A DNA stretch of 64,000 bases, from assembly GCF_007954405.1 (NCBI RefSeq), contig NZ_CP042344.1, forward strand, positions 434,001 to 498,000, written 5' to 3'. Positions within the stretch are counted from its first letter, which is position 1. Each line of letters starts with the position of its first letter. The position numbers and the translations under genes were made by a program. Below the pieces are notes generated by a model. That model made no database searches and was not told the origin of the DNA. It saw nothing but the letters and a program-made list of their open reading frames with translations. This DNA is from Comamonas flocculans (GTDB lineage: Bacteria; Pseudomonadota; Gammaproteobacteria; Burkholderiales; Burkholderiaceae_C). Below, piece by piece: positions 10,871-16,872 of the stretch.

Positions 10871-13126
10871 TCAAGCCTCTCCCTGACCGCCGGCCTCGTC
10901 GCGCGGGGCTTCATCGCGCGGGGTGCGCTCGTGCTCGCGCCCATTGCGACGGTGGCCCCGCTCGCCGCGGTCGCCGCGGTCGCCGTAGTCGCGACGCCCG
11001 CCGTTCTCGCCCTCGGGGCGGTCTTCGCGCGCGGGGCGCTCCAGCAGCGCCTTCATGGACAGCTTGACGCGGCCCTTGTCGTCGGTTTCCAGCACCTTGA
11101 CCTTGACGATCTGGCCTTCCTTCAGGTAGTCGCTGACCTGCTCCACGCGCTCGTGCGCGATCTGGCTGATGTGCAGCAGCCCGTCCTTGCCGGGCAGGAT
11201 GTTCACCAGCGCGCCGAAGTCCAGGATCTTGGTGACCGGGCCTTCGTAGACTTGGCCGACCTCGGCCTCCACCGTCAGCAGCTCGATGCGGCGCTTGGCC
11301 TCGTCGGCCTTGGCGGCGTCGTTGCTGGCGATGGTGATGGTGCCGTCTTCCTCGATGTTGATCTGCGTGCCGGTTTCCTCGGTCAGCTGGCGGATGGTGG
11401 CGCCGCCCTTGCCGATCACGTCGCGGATCTTCTCGGGGTTGATCTTCATGGTGTAGAGCTTGGGCGCGAAGCTGCTGATCTCTTCCTTGGCGCCGCCCAG
11501 CGCTTCCTGCATCTTGCCCAGAATGTGCATGCGCGCTTCCTTGGCCTGGGCCAGCGCGACCTGCATGATTTCCTTGGTGATGCCCTGGATCTTGATGTCC
11601 ATCTGCAGCGCGGTGATGCCCGCCGTGGTGCCGGCCACCTTGAAGTCCATGTCGCCCAGGTGGTCCTCATCGCCGAGGATGTCGGTGAGCACCGCGAACT
11701 TGTTGTCTTCCTTGATCAGGCCCATGGCGATGCCGGCCACGTGCGCCTTCATCGGCACGCCGGCATCCATCAGCGACAGGCAGCCGCCGCAGACCGAGGC
11801 CATCGAAGACGAACCGTTGGATTCGGTGATCTCGGAGACCACGCGCAGGGTGTAGGGGAACTCGTCCTTGCTCGGCAGGCAGGCGATGAGCGCACGCTTG
11901 GCCAGACGGCCATGGCCGACCTCGCGGCGCTTGGTCGAGCCCATGCGCCCGACTTCGCCGGTGGCAAAGGGCGGCATGTTGTAGTGGAACAGGAAGCGGT
12001 CTTCGTATTCGCCGGCCAGCGCGTCGATGCGCTGGGCGTCGCGCTCGGTGCCCAGCGTGGTCAGCACCAGCGCCTGGGTCTCGCCGCGCGTGAACAGGGC
12101 CGAGCCGTGGGTGCGCGGCAGCACGCCGGTGCTGATTTCGATGGGGCGCACGGTGCGCGTGTCGCGCCCGTCGATGCGCGGCTCGCCGGCCAGGATCTGG
12201 CTGCGCACGATGCGCGCTTCCAGCTCAAAGAGCAGGTTGTCCACGTTCACGGCGTCGAATTCCACGCCCTGCTCGGCAAGGCCCGCCTTCACGGCGGCGT
12301 AGGCCTCGCGGCAGGCCTGGGTGCGCAGCTGCTTGTTGCGGTTGTGGTAGGCCGCGCGCAGCAGGCCTTCGCCCAGTTCGTTGACCTTGGCGATCAGGGC
12401 TTCGTCCTTGGCCGGCGCCTGCCAGTCCCACGCGGGCTTGCCGGCTTCGCGCACCAGCTCGTGGATGGCGTTGATCGCGATCTTGCCCTGCTCATGACCA
12501 AAAACCACGGCGCCGAGCATCACGTCTTCGGGCAGCTGCTGGGCTTCGGATTCGACCATCAGCACGGCCGCCTCGGTACCCGCCACCACCAGGTCGAGCT
12601 GGCTGTTCTTGCGCTCGGTCTGGCCGGGGTTGAGCACGTATTCGCCGTTGATGTAGCCCACGCGCGCCGCGCCGATCGGGCCATTGAACGGGATGCCGGA
12701 AATCGCCAGCGCCGCGCTGGTACCGATCAGGGCGGCGATGTCGGCGTCCACCTCGGGGTTGAGCGAAACGGTGTGGATGACCACGTGCACTTCGTTGTAG
12801 AAGCCCTCGGGAAACAGCGGGCGGATCGGGCGGTCGATCAGGCGGCTGGTCAGCGTCTCGTGCTCGCTGGGCTTGGCCTCGCGCTTGAAGAAGTTGCCCG
12901 GAATCTTGCCCGCGGCGTAGGTCTTCTCGATGTAGTCCACCGTCAGCGGGAAGAAGTCCTGGCCGGGCTTGGGGTTCCTGGAGCCGACCACGGTAGCCAG
13001 CACCACGGTGTCGTCCATGCGCACCAGCACGGCGCCGCCGGCCTGGCGCGCGATTTCGCCGGTTTCCAGCGTCACGCTGTGCTGGCCCCACTGGAAGGTC
13101 TTGGTGATCTTGTTGAAGATGGTCAT
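10871..13126 (-). CDS. pnp: Polyribonucleotide nucleotidyltransferase (PNPase)
   Basis: 3'-5' phosphorolytic exoribonuclease of RNA turnover and the degradosome. 751 residues: two RNase PH domains, then KH (about 555-615, with [20 protein letters not shown]) and S1 (about 620-690). The C-terminal tail is rich in Arg, Glu, Gly and Asp. An AGGAG ribosome-binding site precedes the ATG at 13126. It lies downstream of rpsO in the classical rpsO-pnp order, separated by a terminator-like hairpin. Confidence 0.97.
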   Translation of the reverse strand: MTIFNKITKTFQWGQHSVTLETGEIARQAGGAVLVRMDDTVVLATVVGSRNPKPGQDFFPLTVDYIEKTYAAGKIPGNFFKREAKPSEHETLTSRLIDRPIRPLFPEGFYNEVHVVIHTVSLNPEVDADIAALIGTSAALAISGIPFNGPIGAARVGYINGEYVLNPGQTERKNSQLDLVVAGTEAAVLMVESEAQQLPEDVMLGAVVFGHEQGKIAINAIHELVREAGKPAWDWQAPAKDEALIAKVNELGEGLLRAAYHNRNKQLRTQACREAYAAVKAGLAEQGVEFDAVNVDNLLFELEARIVRSQILAGEPRIDGRDTRTVRPIEISTGVLPRTHGSALFTRGETQALVLTTLGTERDAQRIDALAGEYEDRFLFHYNMPPFATGEVGRMGSTKRREVGHGRLAKRALIACLPSKDEFPYTLRVVSEITESNGSSSMASVCGGCLSLMDAGVPMKAHVAGIAMGLIKEDNKFAVLTDILGDEDHLGDMDFKVAGTTAGITALQMDIKIQGITKEIMQVALAQAKEARMHILGKMQEALGGAKEEISSFAPKLYTMKINPEKIRDVIGKGGATIRQLTEETGTQINIEEDGTITIASNDAAKADEAKRRIELLTVEAEVGQVYEGPVTKILDFGALVNILPGKDGLLHISQIAHERVEQVSDYLKEGQIVKVKVLETDDKGRVKLSMKALLERPAREDRPEGENGGRRDYGDRGDRGERGHRRNGREHERTPRDEAPRDEAGGQGEA

Positions 13127-13140
13127 CGGTAACTCCTGAA

Positions 13141-13185
13141 AAAGTAGCTGCTAGCGATCGTGCAGCATGGGTTTCAAGGTCAAAC
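13141..13185 (-). repeat. Dispersed repeat copy R7 (pnp leader)
   Basis: Read on the minus strand, a GACC...GCTGCACGATCGCTAGCAGCTAC segment (split here as CGCTAGCAGCTAC at the right end) matches the GC-rich core and CAGCTATC end of the other copies, but with more divergence. It lies in the pnp 5' leader just upstream of the ribosome-binding site. Confidence 0.4.
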
Positions 13186-13284
13186 AGATCGCGATGCCAT
13201 TCCAGGTGGGCGCTGGCAGCTCTCAAAAGAAGAGCCAATGCCCATTTGGAATGACACAGCTTCGCTCTGTCTGGTGTCCTTGCG

Positions 13285-13326
13285 AAAAGAAGAAAACGCC
13301 TGGGCCAGGGTTACCAGCACAGGCGT
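13285..13326 (-). terminator. Rho-independent terminator after rpsO
   Basis: On the minus strand ACGCCTG (13326-13320) pairs with CAGGCGT (13302-13296), followed by TTTTCTTCTTTT. It ends 17 bp after the rpsO stop and may only partly terminate, feeding pnp by read-through as in other rpsO-pnp loci. Confidence 0.75.
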
Positions 13327-13342
13327 CGTCCGTGGCCGGCGC

Positions 13343-13609
13343 TTACTTGCGCAGGCCGAGCTTGGCGATCAGCGCGGTGTAGCGCTCGGCGTCCTTGGCC
13401 TTGAGGTAGTCGAGCAGCTTGCGACGGCGGCTCACCATGCGCAGCAGACCGCGGCGGCCATGGTGGTCCTTCACATGCTGCTTGAAGTGCGGGGTCAGTT
13501 CGTTGATGCGCGCGGTCAGCAGCGCCACCTGCACTTCGGGGCTGCCCGTGTCCGAGGCGGAACGGGCGTTGGCCTTGACGACTTCGGCCTTGGCTGTGGA
13601 AGAGATCAT
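13343..13609 (-). CDS. rpsO: 30S ribosomal protein S15
   Basis: Primary 16S rRNA-binding protein of the small subunit platform. 88 residues from the ATG at 13609 ([15 protein letters not shown]), the expected length. Typical motifs are [21 protein letters not shown] and [21 protein letters not shown] (cores only). S15 usually autoregulates through its mRNA leader. Here the leader from the TATAAT box at 13740 would be about 120 nt. Confidence 0.97.
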   Translation of the reverse strand: MISSTAKAEVVKANARSASDTGSPEVQVALLTARINELTPHFKQHVKDHHGRRGLLRMVSRRRKLLDYLKAKDAERYTALIAKLGLRK

Positions 13610-13734
13610 GATGTTTCCTGAAAATTGGGCGCTGGCTGCGGCGCGCATGGGTGCGCCGCGCAGGCTCCGGTGTGACTTGCGCCAGCAGCTGGAAGGGCCT
13701 CTGGCGTGCGTTCTGCACCATGCAAAACCCGCGG

Positions 13735-13740
13735 ATTATA
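13735..13740 (-). promoter_or_regulatory. -10 box, putative rpsO promoter
   Basis: A perfect TATAAT on the minus strand, about 125 bp upstream of rpsO. The -35 region is not convincing (a weak TGGCCG-like hexamer at about 17 bp). Confidence 0.45.
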
Positions 13741-13837
13741 CGGCGCCGGCCCCATTGCGGCCATGCTTGCAAACCCCGTGCCTGCCCGCTCGCACCCGTG
13801 CCACCATCACCGCTTTCTTCGACCCCTGCGCAAAGCC

Positions 13838-14140
13838 ATGCCGCGTCCCGCCCCTGCCCGTCTCCGTTTGTCGGCCCCTGCCCTGCGTTCAGCGCTGCGC
13901 GGACTCGCGCTTGCCATCGCCGCCACCGGCCTGCTGGCGCTGGCGCCCGCCTCCCACGGCGCCAGCAAGAACAAGAAGGCGAGCGCCACCACGCACGCGC
14001 CGGCCAAGAAGCGCAGCACCCGCGTCAAGCCCTCGCAAAACCATTCGGGCGAGAGCACCGCCGAGCGCGAAAAGCGCCTGTACCGCGAATGCCAGGGCAT
14101 GCCCAATGCCGGCGCCTGCCTGGGCTACGCCAAGCGCTGA
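13838..14140 (+). CDS. Small exported basic protein of unknown function
   Basis: I do not recognise this protein. 100 residues from the ATG at 13838. Residues 1-45 look like a signal peptide (arginine-rich start, hydrophobic LALAIAATGLLALAPASHGA, likely cleavage after SHG/A). The mature part is short, lysine-rich and ends with ECQGMPNAGACLGYAKR, which holds two cysteines that could form a disulfide. It is divergent from rpsO and precedes tRNA-Arg(ACG). The longer frame beginning at 13706 adds a poorly coding-like N-terminus. Confidence 0.65.
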   Translation: MPRPAPARLRLSAPALRSALRGLALAIAATGLLALAPASHGASKNKKASATTHAPAKKRSTRVKPSQNHSGESTAEREKRLYRECQGMPNAGACLGYAKR

Positions 14141-14187
14141 AGCGCCTGAAAAACCGGGCAAACTTGCCTGCGTGCGCCCAAATGCTG

Positions 14188-14196
14188 TGCTATAGT
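14188..14196 (+). promoter_or_regulatory. Extended -10 promoter of tRNA-Arg(ACG)
   Basis: TGCTATAGT, an extended -10 box, ends 10 bp upstream of the tRNA 5' end, which would place the start site a few bases before the mature tRNA. A TTGCCT at 14164 is too far upstream to be a good -35. Confidence 0.5.
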
Positions 14197-14206
14197 TGCG
14201 CGCTTC

Positions 14207-14283
14207 GCGGCTGTAGCTCAGCTGGATAGAGTACTTGGCTACGAACCAAGGGGTCGTGGGTTCGATTCCTGCCAGCCGCACCA
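14207..14283 (+). tRNA. tRNA-Arg (anticodon ACG)
   Basis: 77 nt including encoded CCA. Acceptor strands GCGGCTG and CAGCCGC pair fully, the anticodon loop is CTACGAA within TTGG/CCAA, and the T-loop is TTCGATT. Its last 45 nt (14239-14283) are duplicated exactly at 16640-16684, marking it as the integration site of a mini-island. The tRNA remains intact after insertion. Confidence 0.97.
14239..14283 (+). other. attL: 3' part of tRNA-Arg, left end of mini-island
   Basis: 45-bp direct repeat running from the anticodon loop (CTACGAACC) to the CCA end, identical to 16640-16684. A crossover segment spanning anticodon loop to 3' end is typical of tyrosine-recombinase elements that target tRNA genes. 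The sequences just outside the repeat differ at the two ends, which fixes its limits. Confidence 0.85.
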
Positions 14284-14291
14284 TTAAAATC

Positions 14292-14332
14292 AAGGACTTA
14301 CAGCGTCTTCGCTGTAAGTCCTTTTCTTTTTT
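14292..14332 (+). terminator. Terminator at the left edge of the mini-island
   Basis: A perfect 14-bp stem (AAGGACTTACAGCG with CGCTGTAAGTCCTT), a TCTT loop and a T-rich tail (TTTTCTTTTTT). It begins 8 bp after the tRNA, inside the island, and so replaces the native tRNA terminator now displaced to 16694. It may also stop the converging gene at 14361. Confidence 0.9.
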
Positions 14333-14360
14333 CTGTCCGGATGGGTAAACAGTTTTTGCG

Positions 14361-14948
14361 CTACAGCGCGAAGCGCTCGCCGTGCGAGACCTTGCGCAGG
14401 TAGTACAGCGTCAGCAGCTCGCCAGCGTAGCCGCGCCGCCGTGCGTACTCGAACAGCGCTTTTGACTGCTCGCGCACGCCGTGAAAGCCCGGTTGATTTG
14501 CGAGACGCAGCAAGTGCGCAGCGAGCTCGTCGGCGCGGCGCCGATGGCGCGCATCGTCAAGCATCGCGTAGTGCTCTGACATCTCCGTTTTCGGCCGCCC
14601 CCACGTCCACGCGGCGCGCCCGCGCGCGCCGTGGCGCATGAGCTCGTAGTTGAGGAATACGAGACGGTGTTTTCCTGTGATTTCGTGCAGTTGCTCTGAC
14701 TCGGCAAGCTCGCCGGGCGTGAACAGTAGTGCCCACTCTGCCGCGTCACCCTTTGACCAGTACAACGCGAGGATCGCGTTCGCGCGTCCGTTTTTCGTTT
14801 TTTTTCGCGTAAGTCTTTGCGCGGGCGTTGCGCCGATGGCGTGTTTCTCGTGCAGTTTTCTAATGACGCGTTCGACCTTGGCGGCGTCGATCCTGCCCGT
14901 AGCGTAACGCGTACCATTGCTCGCAGTCAACGACGTACAGGAAGGCAC
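14361..14948 (-). CDS. Mobile-element-type protein of unknown function
   Basis: No biochemical function can be assigned. About 195 residues if it starts at the GTG at 14948. A TTG at 14930 is the other option, and no in-frame ATG lies nearby. The protein is basic and mostly helical. Notable stretches are RVIRKLHEKHAIGATPAQRL, ILALYWSKGDAAEWALLFTPGE, YELMRHGARGRAAWTWGRPK and PGFHGVREQSKALFEYARRRGY. From memory, proteins with this LYW...LLFTPGE...YELVRH...AWTWR pattern recur as hypothetical proteins on plasmids and integrative conjugative elements, but I cannot confirm this here. The start lies only 6 bp from the start of the divergent WYL-like gene. The same frame stays open far upstream, antisense to other genes, which I treat as chance. 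Confidence 0.7.
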   Translation of the reverse strand: MPSCTSLTASNGTRYATGRIDAAKVERVIRKLHEKHAIGATPAQRLTRKKTKNGRANAILALYWSKGDAAEWALLFTPGELAESEQLHEITGKHRLVFLNYELMRHGARGRAAWTWGRPKTEMSEHYAMLDDARHRRRADELAAHLLRLANQPGFHGVREQSKALFEYARRRGYAGELLTLYYLRKVSHGERFAL

Positions 14949-14954
14949 GCCACC

Positions 14955-15821
14955 ATGAGTCAAACGCCCCCTCCCCATGCTCGGCCGCTGTTCCACATCC
15001 GCTACCGAGAGGACTTCGGTAATGTGGTGAGACGCGACATCTTCCCTATCCGCCCTTACGCCACAACGGAGGGCGTGCGAGCGTGGTGCTACCTGATGGG
15101 CGAGATGCGCCTGTTCAAGTTCGATCAGATCGAGGCCGTCAAGGAAATCAATACGGGCCGGGACATCAAGGCCCGTGGGCTGTGGGAGTGGTGCGGCCTG
15201 CCGACAACTGACATGGCGTTTTCGGACGAGTTGCCCGGGGCGCTTAAACAATCTCCTTGGGTAGAAGCGCCAGACAGTCCCAGATTCCGAGTGCAGTTCC
15301 TCCGCCGGGGAAAGGCCTGCACGCTGGATGTTGCGCCCAGCCGGTGGGAAAGTCATCGCGCAGCATTCGGTGGGTTGGCATGGCCCGCGAAGTCCCGCAT
15401 CGAGATTGAGTGGGCGGCCTTTCTTCAGATAACCGACCTTCAAACCGGTGAGGTGCTGGATCGGTGCGATTTCTGGCGGCGCGTATTGGAGCACCGATCC
15501 GACGAAGCATTGCCGTGGTATGTGCAATGGGCAGATCAGCGCCCCGTGGTCGACAGCCTGATCGCCGGCACGCGGGTATTGATCGGGCAATTCAGGGCAA
15601 CACACTTCCCTACCGTGAATGGCGCACTGGAATCCCTGAAAATGTCGCCGGTGGACGATTCGGGGATGCGCGCTATTGCCAAGGGGTCGAACAATGGCGA
15701 CTGGATTCGTCCGCTCACCCCTATTGAGCGCGCAGCGTGCCGCGTGGCCATACGCAAGATCTGCGAAGCACACAAGAAAGACCCAGGCGAGGAATTGCTG
15801 CGACGATTCCCATTGACCTGA
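14955..15821 (+). CDS. WYL-domain-like protein of the mini-island
   Basis: 288 residues from the ATG at 14955, preceded by AGGAAGG at a 9-nt spacing. Residues about 14-65 (IRYREDFGNVVRRDIFPI...VRAWCYLMGEMRLFKFDQIEAV) resemble a WYL domain, a ligand- or nucleic-acid-sensing fold found in many bacterial regulators. Here the W-Y-L core is replaced by W-C-Y-L. No helix-turn-helix is evident ahead of it. The remaining 220 residues are unrecognised: a tryptophan-rich middle and a basic C-terminal helix (ERAACRVAIRKICEAHKK). It is divergent from the neighbouring gene with a 6-bp gap and lies 106 bp upstream of hicA. A regulatory or effector role is inference only. Confidence 0.75.
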   Translation: MSQTPPPHARPLFHIRYREDFGNVVRRDIFPIRPYATTEGVRAWCYLMGEMRLFKFDQIEAVKEINTGRDIKARGLWEWCGLPTTDMAFSDELPGALKQSPWVEAPDSPRFRVQFLRRGKACTLDVAPSRWESHRAAFGGLAWPAKSRIEIEWAAFLQITDLQTGEVLDRCDFWRRVLEHRSDEALPWYVQWADQRPVVDSLIAGTRVLIGQFRATHFPTVNGALESLKMSPVDDSGMRAIAKGSNNGDWIRPLTPIERAACRVAIRKICEAHKKDPGEELLRRFPLT

Positions 15822-15877
15822 TTTCCGCTGTATGCCTCGCACAGCCATTTCCGCCATGGCGAACGACAGCACAAAAG

Positions 15878-15906
15878 ATTGCAAAAAATGATTGCAATAG
15901 ATTGCA
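15878..15906 (+). promoter_or_regulatory. Three ATTGCA iterons at the hicA promoter
   Basis: ATTGCA occurs at 15878-15883, 15891-15896 and 15901-15906, overlapping and flanking the -35 hexamer. This is a plausible operator for autoregulation by the HicB antitoxin, whose C-terminal part looks DNA-binding. Confidence 0.5.
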
Positions 15907-15920
15907 CTATTTGCTATCAT
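15892..15920 (+). promoter_or_regulatory. Putative hicAB promoter
   Basis: TTGCAA (15892-15897), a 17-bp spacer and TATCAT (15915-15920). Transcription would begin at about 15927, one base before the hicA ATG at 15928, so the message may be leaderless. No Shine-Dalgarno sequence is seen ahead of hicA. Confidence 0.6.
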
Positions 15921-15927
15921 CCGGCGC

Positions 15928-16182
15928 ATGAACAGCAAGCAGCGCAAAGCCCTTGAAGCCGTGTTTGCCAAGCCCACCAGCAAGACGCTGGAATGGGCGA
16001 CCATCGAATCCCTGCTCATGGCCACCGGGTGTGCGTTGGTAGAGGGCAATGGCAGCCGCGTGCGCTTCGTGAAGGACGGCCACGTCGCCGCCTTCCATCG
16101 CCCCCACCCGGCAAAGGAGGCCAAGGCGTACCAGGTGGAGCAGACCCGCGATTTTCTGACCCTGATCGGAGTGAAACCATGA
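15928..16182 (+). CDS. hicA: HicA-family toxin of a type II toxin-antitoxin pair
   Basis: 84 residues. The C-terminal half has the HicA pattern (GSRVRF...HRPHPAKEAKAYQVEQTRDFLTLIGV). Canonical HicA is an mRNA interferase with a double-stranded-RNA-binding fold and a catalytic His in a GSH motif. Here that position is Arg (GSR, residues 42-44), a variant seen in part of the family, so nuclease activity is uncertain. It overlaps hicB by 4 bp (ATGA), the usual toxin-first order. Confidence 0.85.
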   Translation: MNSKQRKALEAVFAKPTSKTLEWATIESLLMATGCALVEGNGSRVRFVKDGHVAAFHRPHPAKEAKAYQVEQTRDFLTLIGVKP

Positions 16183-16511
16183 ACACCATGACCCACAAGG
16201 GCTACACCGCCCGTGTCGAGTTCGATGAACGCGACGCCATCTTCGCTGGCCGCATCCTCGGCATTGCCGACGTGATCGGTTTCCACGGCGAAACCGTGGC
16301 CGAACTGCGCGCGGCGTTTGAGGAAGCCGTCGATGACTACCTGGCTACCTGCGCGAAGATCGGCAAGCAGCCGCTCAAGCCCGCCAGCGGCAACATGATG
16401 CTGCGCGTGCCGCCCGAGGTTCACCTGCAGGCGCAGATCGCCGCGCAGGCACGCGGGCAAAGCCTCAACCAGTGGGCTGCTGAAGTGTTTCGCAGTGCTG
16501 CGCTGGCCTGA
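16179..16511 (+). CDS. hicB: HicB-family antitoxin
   Basis: 110 residues from the ATG at 16179 (MNTMTHKGYTARVEFDE). The N-terminal part is the degenerate RNase-H-like HicB fold (GRILGIADVIGFHGETVAELRAAFEEAVDDYL, cores only). The C-terminal part, from about 72, is ribbon-helix-helix-like (LRVPPEVHLQAQIAAQ, SLNQWAAEVFRSA) and would bind the operator and the toxin. The start overlaps the hicA stop by 4 bp, implying coupling. It is the last gene of the mini-island, which such a pair would stabilise. Confidence 0.88.
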   Translation: MNTMTHKGYTARVEFDERDAIFAGRILGIADVIGFHGETVAELRAAFEEAVDDYLATCAKIGKQPLKPASGNMMLRVPPEVHLQAQIAAQARGQSLNQWAAEVFRSAALA

Positions 16512-16639
16512 TGTTGATGCTGGATTCATGGGGAATCCCGGGGGACATGCTCGATAAAACCTGTACACAACGTGCGCAATCTATGGGAATGGATGGCGCC
16601 AGAACTATAAAAATCAACTACTTGCCAGCGGCTGCAAAA

Positions 16640-16684
16640 CTACGAACCAAGGGGTCGTGGGTTCGATTCCTGCCAGCCGCACCA
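16640..16684 (+). other. attR: duplicated 3' part of tRNA-Arg(ACG)
   Basis: Exact 45-bp copy of 14239-14283 (CTACGAACC to the CCA end) with no 5' half, so it is not a functional tRNA gene. It marks the right end of the mini-island and sits directly before the strong hairpin that was probably the native tRNA terminator. Confidence 0.88.
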
Positions 16685-16693
16685 AAAGAGACG

Positions 16694-16730
16694 AGGGGTT
16701 TCAGTCGGGAGACTGAAACCCCTTTTCCTT
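16694..16730 (+). terminator. Original tRNA-Arg terminator, now right of attR
   Basis: The 12-bp stem GGGGTTTCAGTC/GACTGAAACCCC (13 bp with an outer A-T pair), a GGGA loop and a T-rich tail. It is separated from the tRNA by the inserted mini-island. Confidence 0.88.
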
Positions 16731-16872
16731 TTTTGCGCACCCATGCCGGTGCCAGTGTTCGAGTGTGCAACCCCTGACGCCACGCCCCGGCGGCCAGCGG
16801 CTGTCGCAATTTACCGAACCGGAGATTTCGCCGATGATGCGCCCCCCAGCCCCCGTTTGACACGCGGCAACG

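Larger units (their letters stand above)
14284..16684. mobile_element. Integrase-less mini-island at tRNA-Arg(ACG)
   Basis: A 2.4-kb insertion bounded by perfect 45-bp direct repeats of the tRNA 3' part. It contains a minus-strand gene, a divergent WYL-like gene and a hicAB pair, with its own terminator at the left edge. Parts are visibly richer in A/T than the surrounding DNA (for example near 14790 and 15870-15920). No integrase, relaxase or excisionase gene is present. It therefore looks like a non-autonomous cargo unit mobilised in trans, or the remnant of a larger element. Confidence 0.8.

Noticed and set aside
10673-13132. 819-codon plus-strand frame opposite pnp
   Set aside because: It mirrors the codon structure of pnp (His/Asp/Leu-rich translation) and has no recognisable motif.
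14949-16568. Upstream extension of the minus-strand island gene to over 700 codons
   Set aside because: The extra part is antisense to the WYL-like gene and hicAB and has no protein-like features. Only the last 195 codons look real.
16640-16684. Second tRNA-Arg gene
   Set aside because: Only the 3' 45 nt are present, with no acceptor 5' strand or D-arm. It is the attR duplication.
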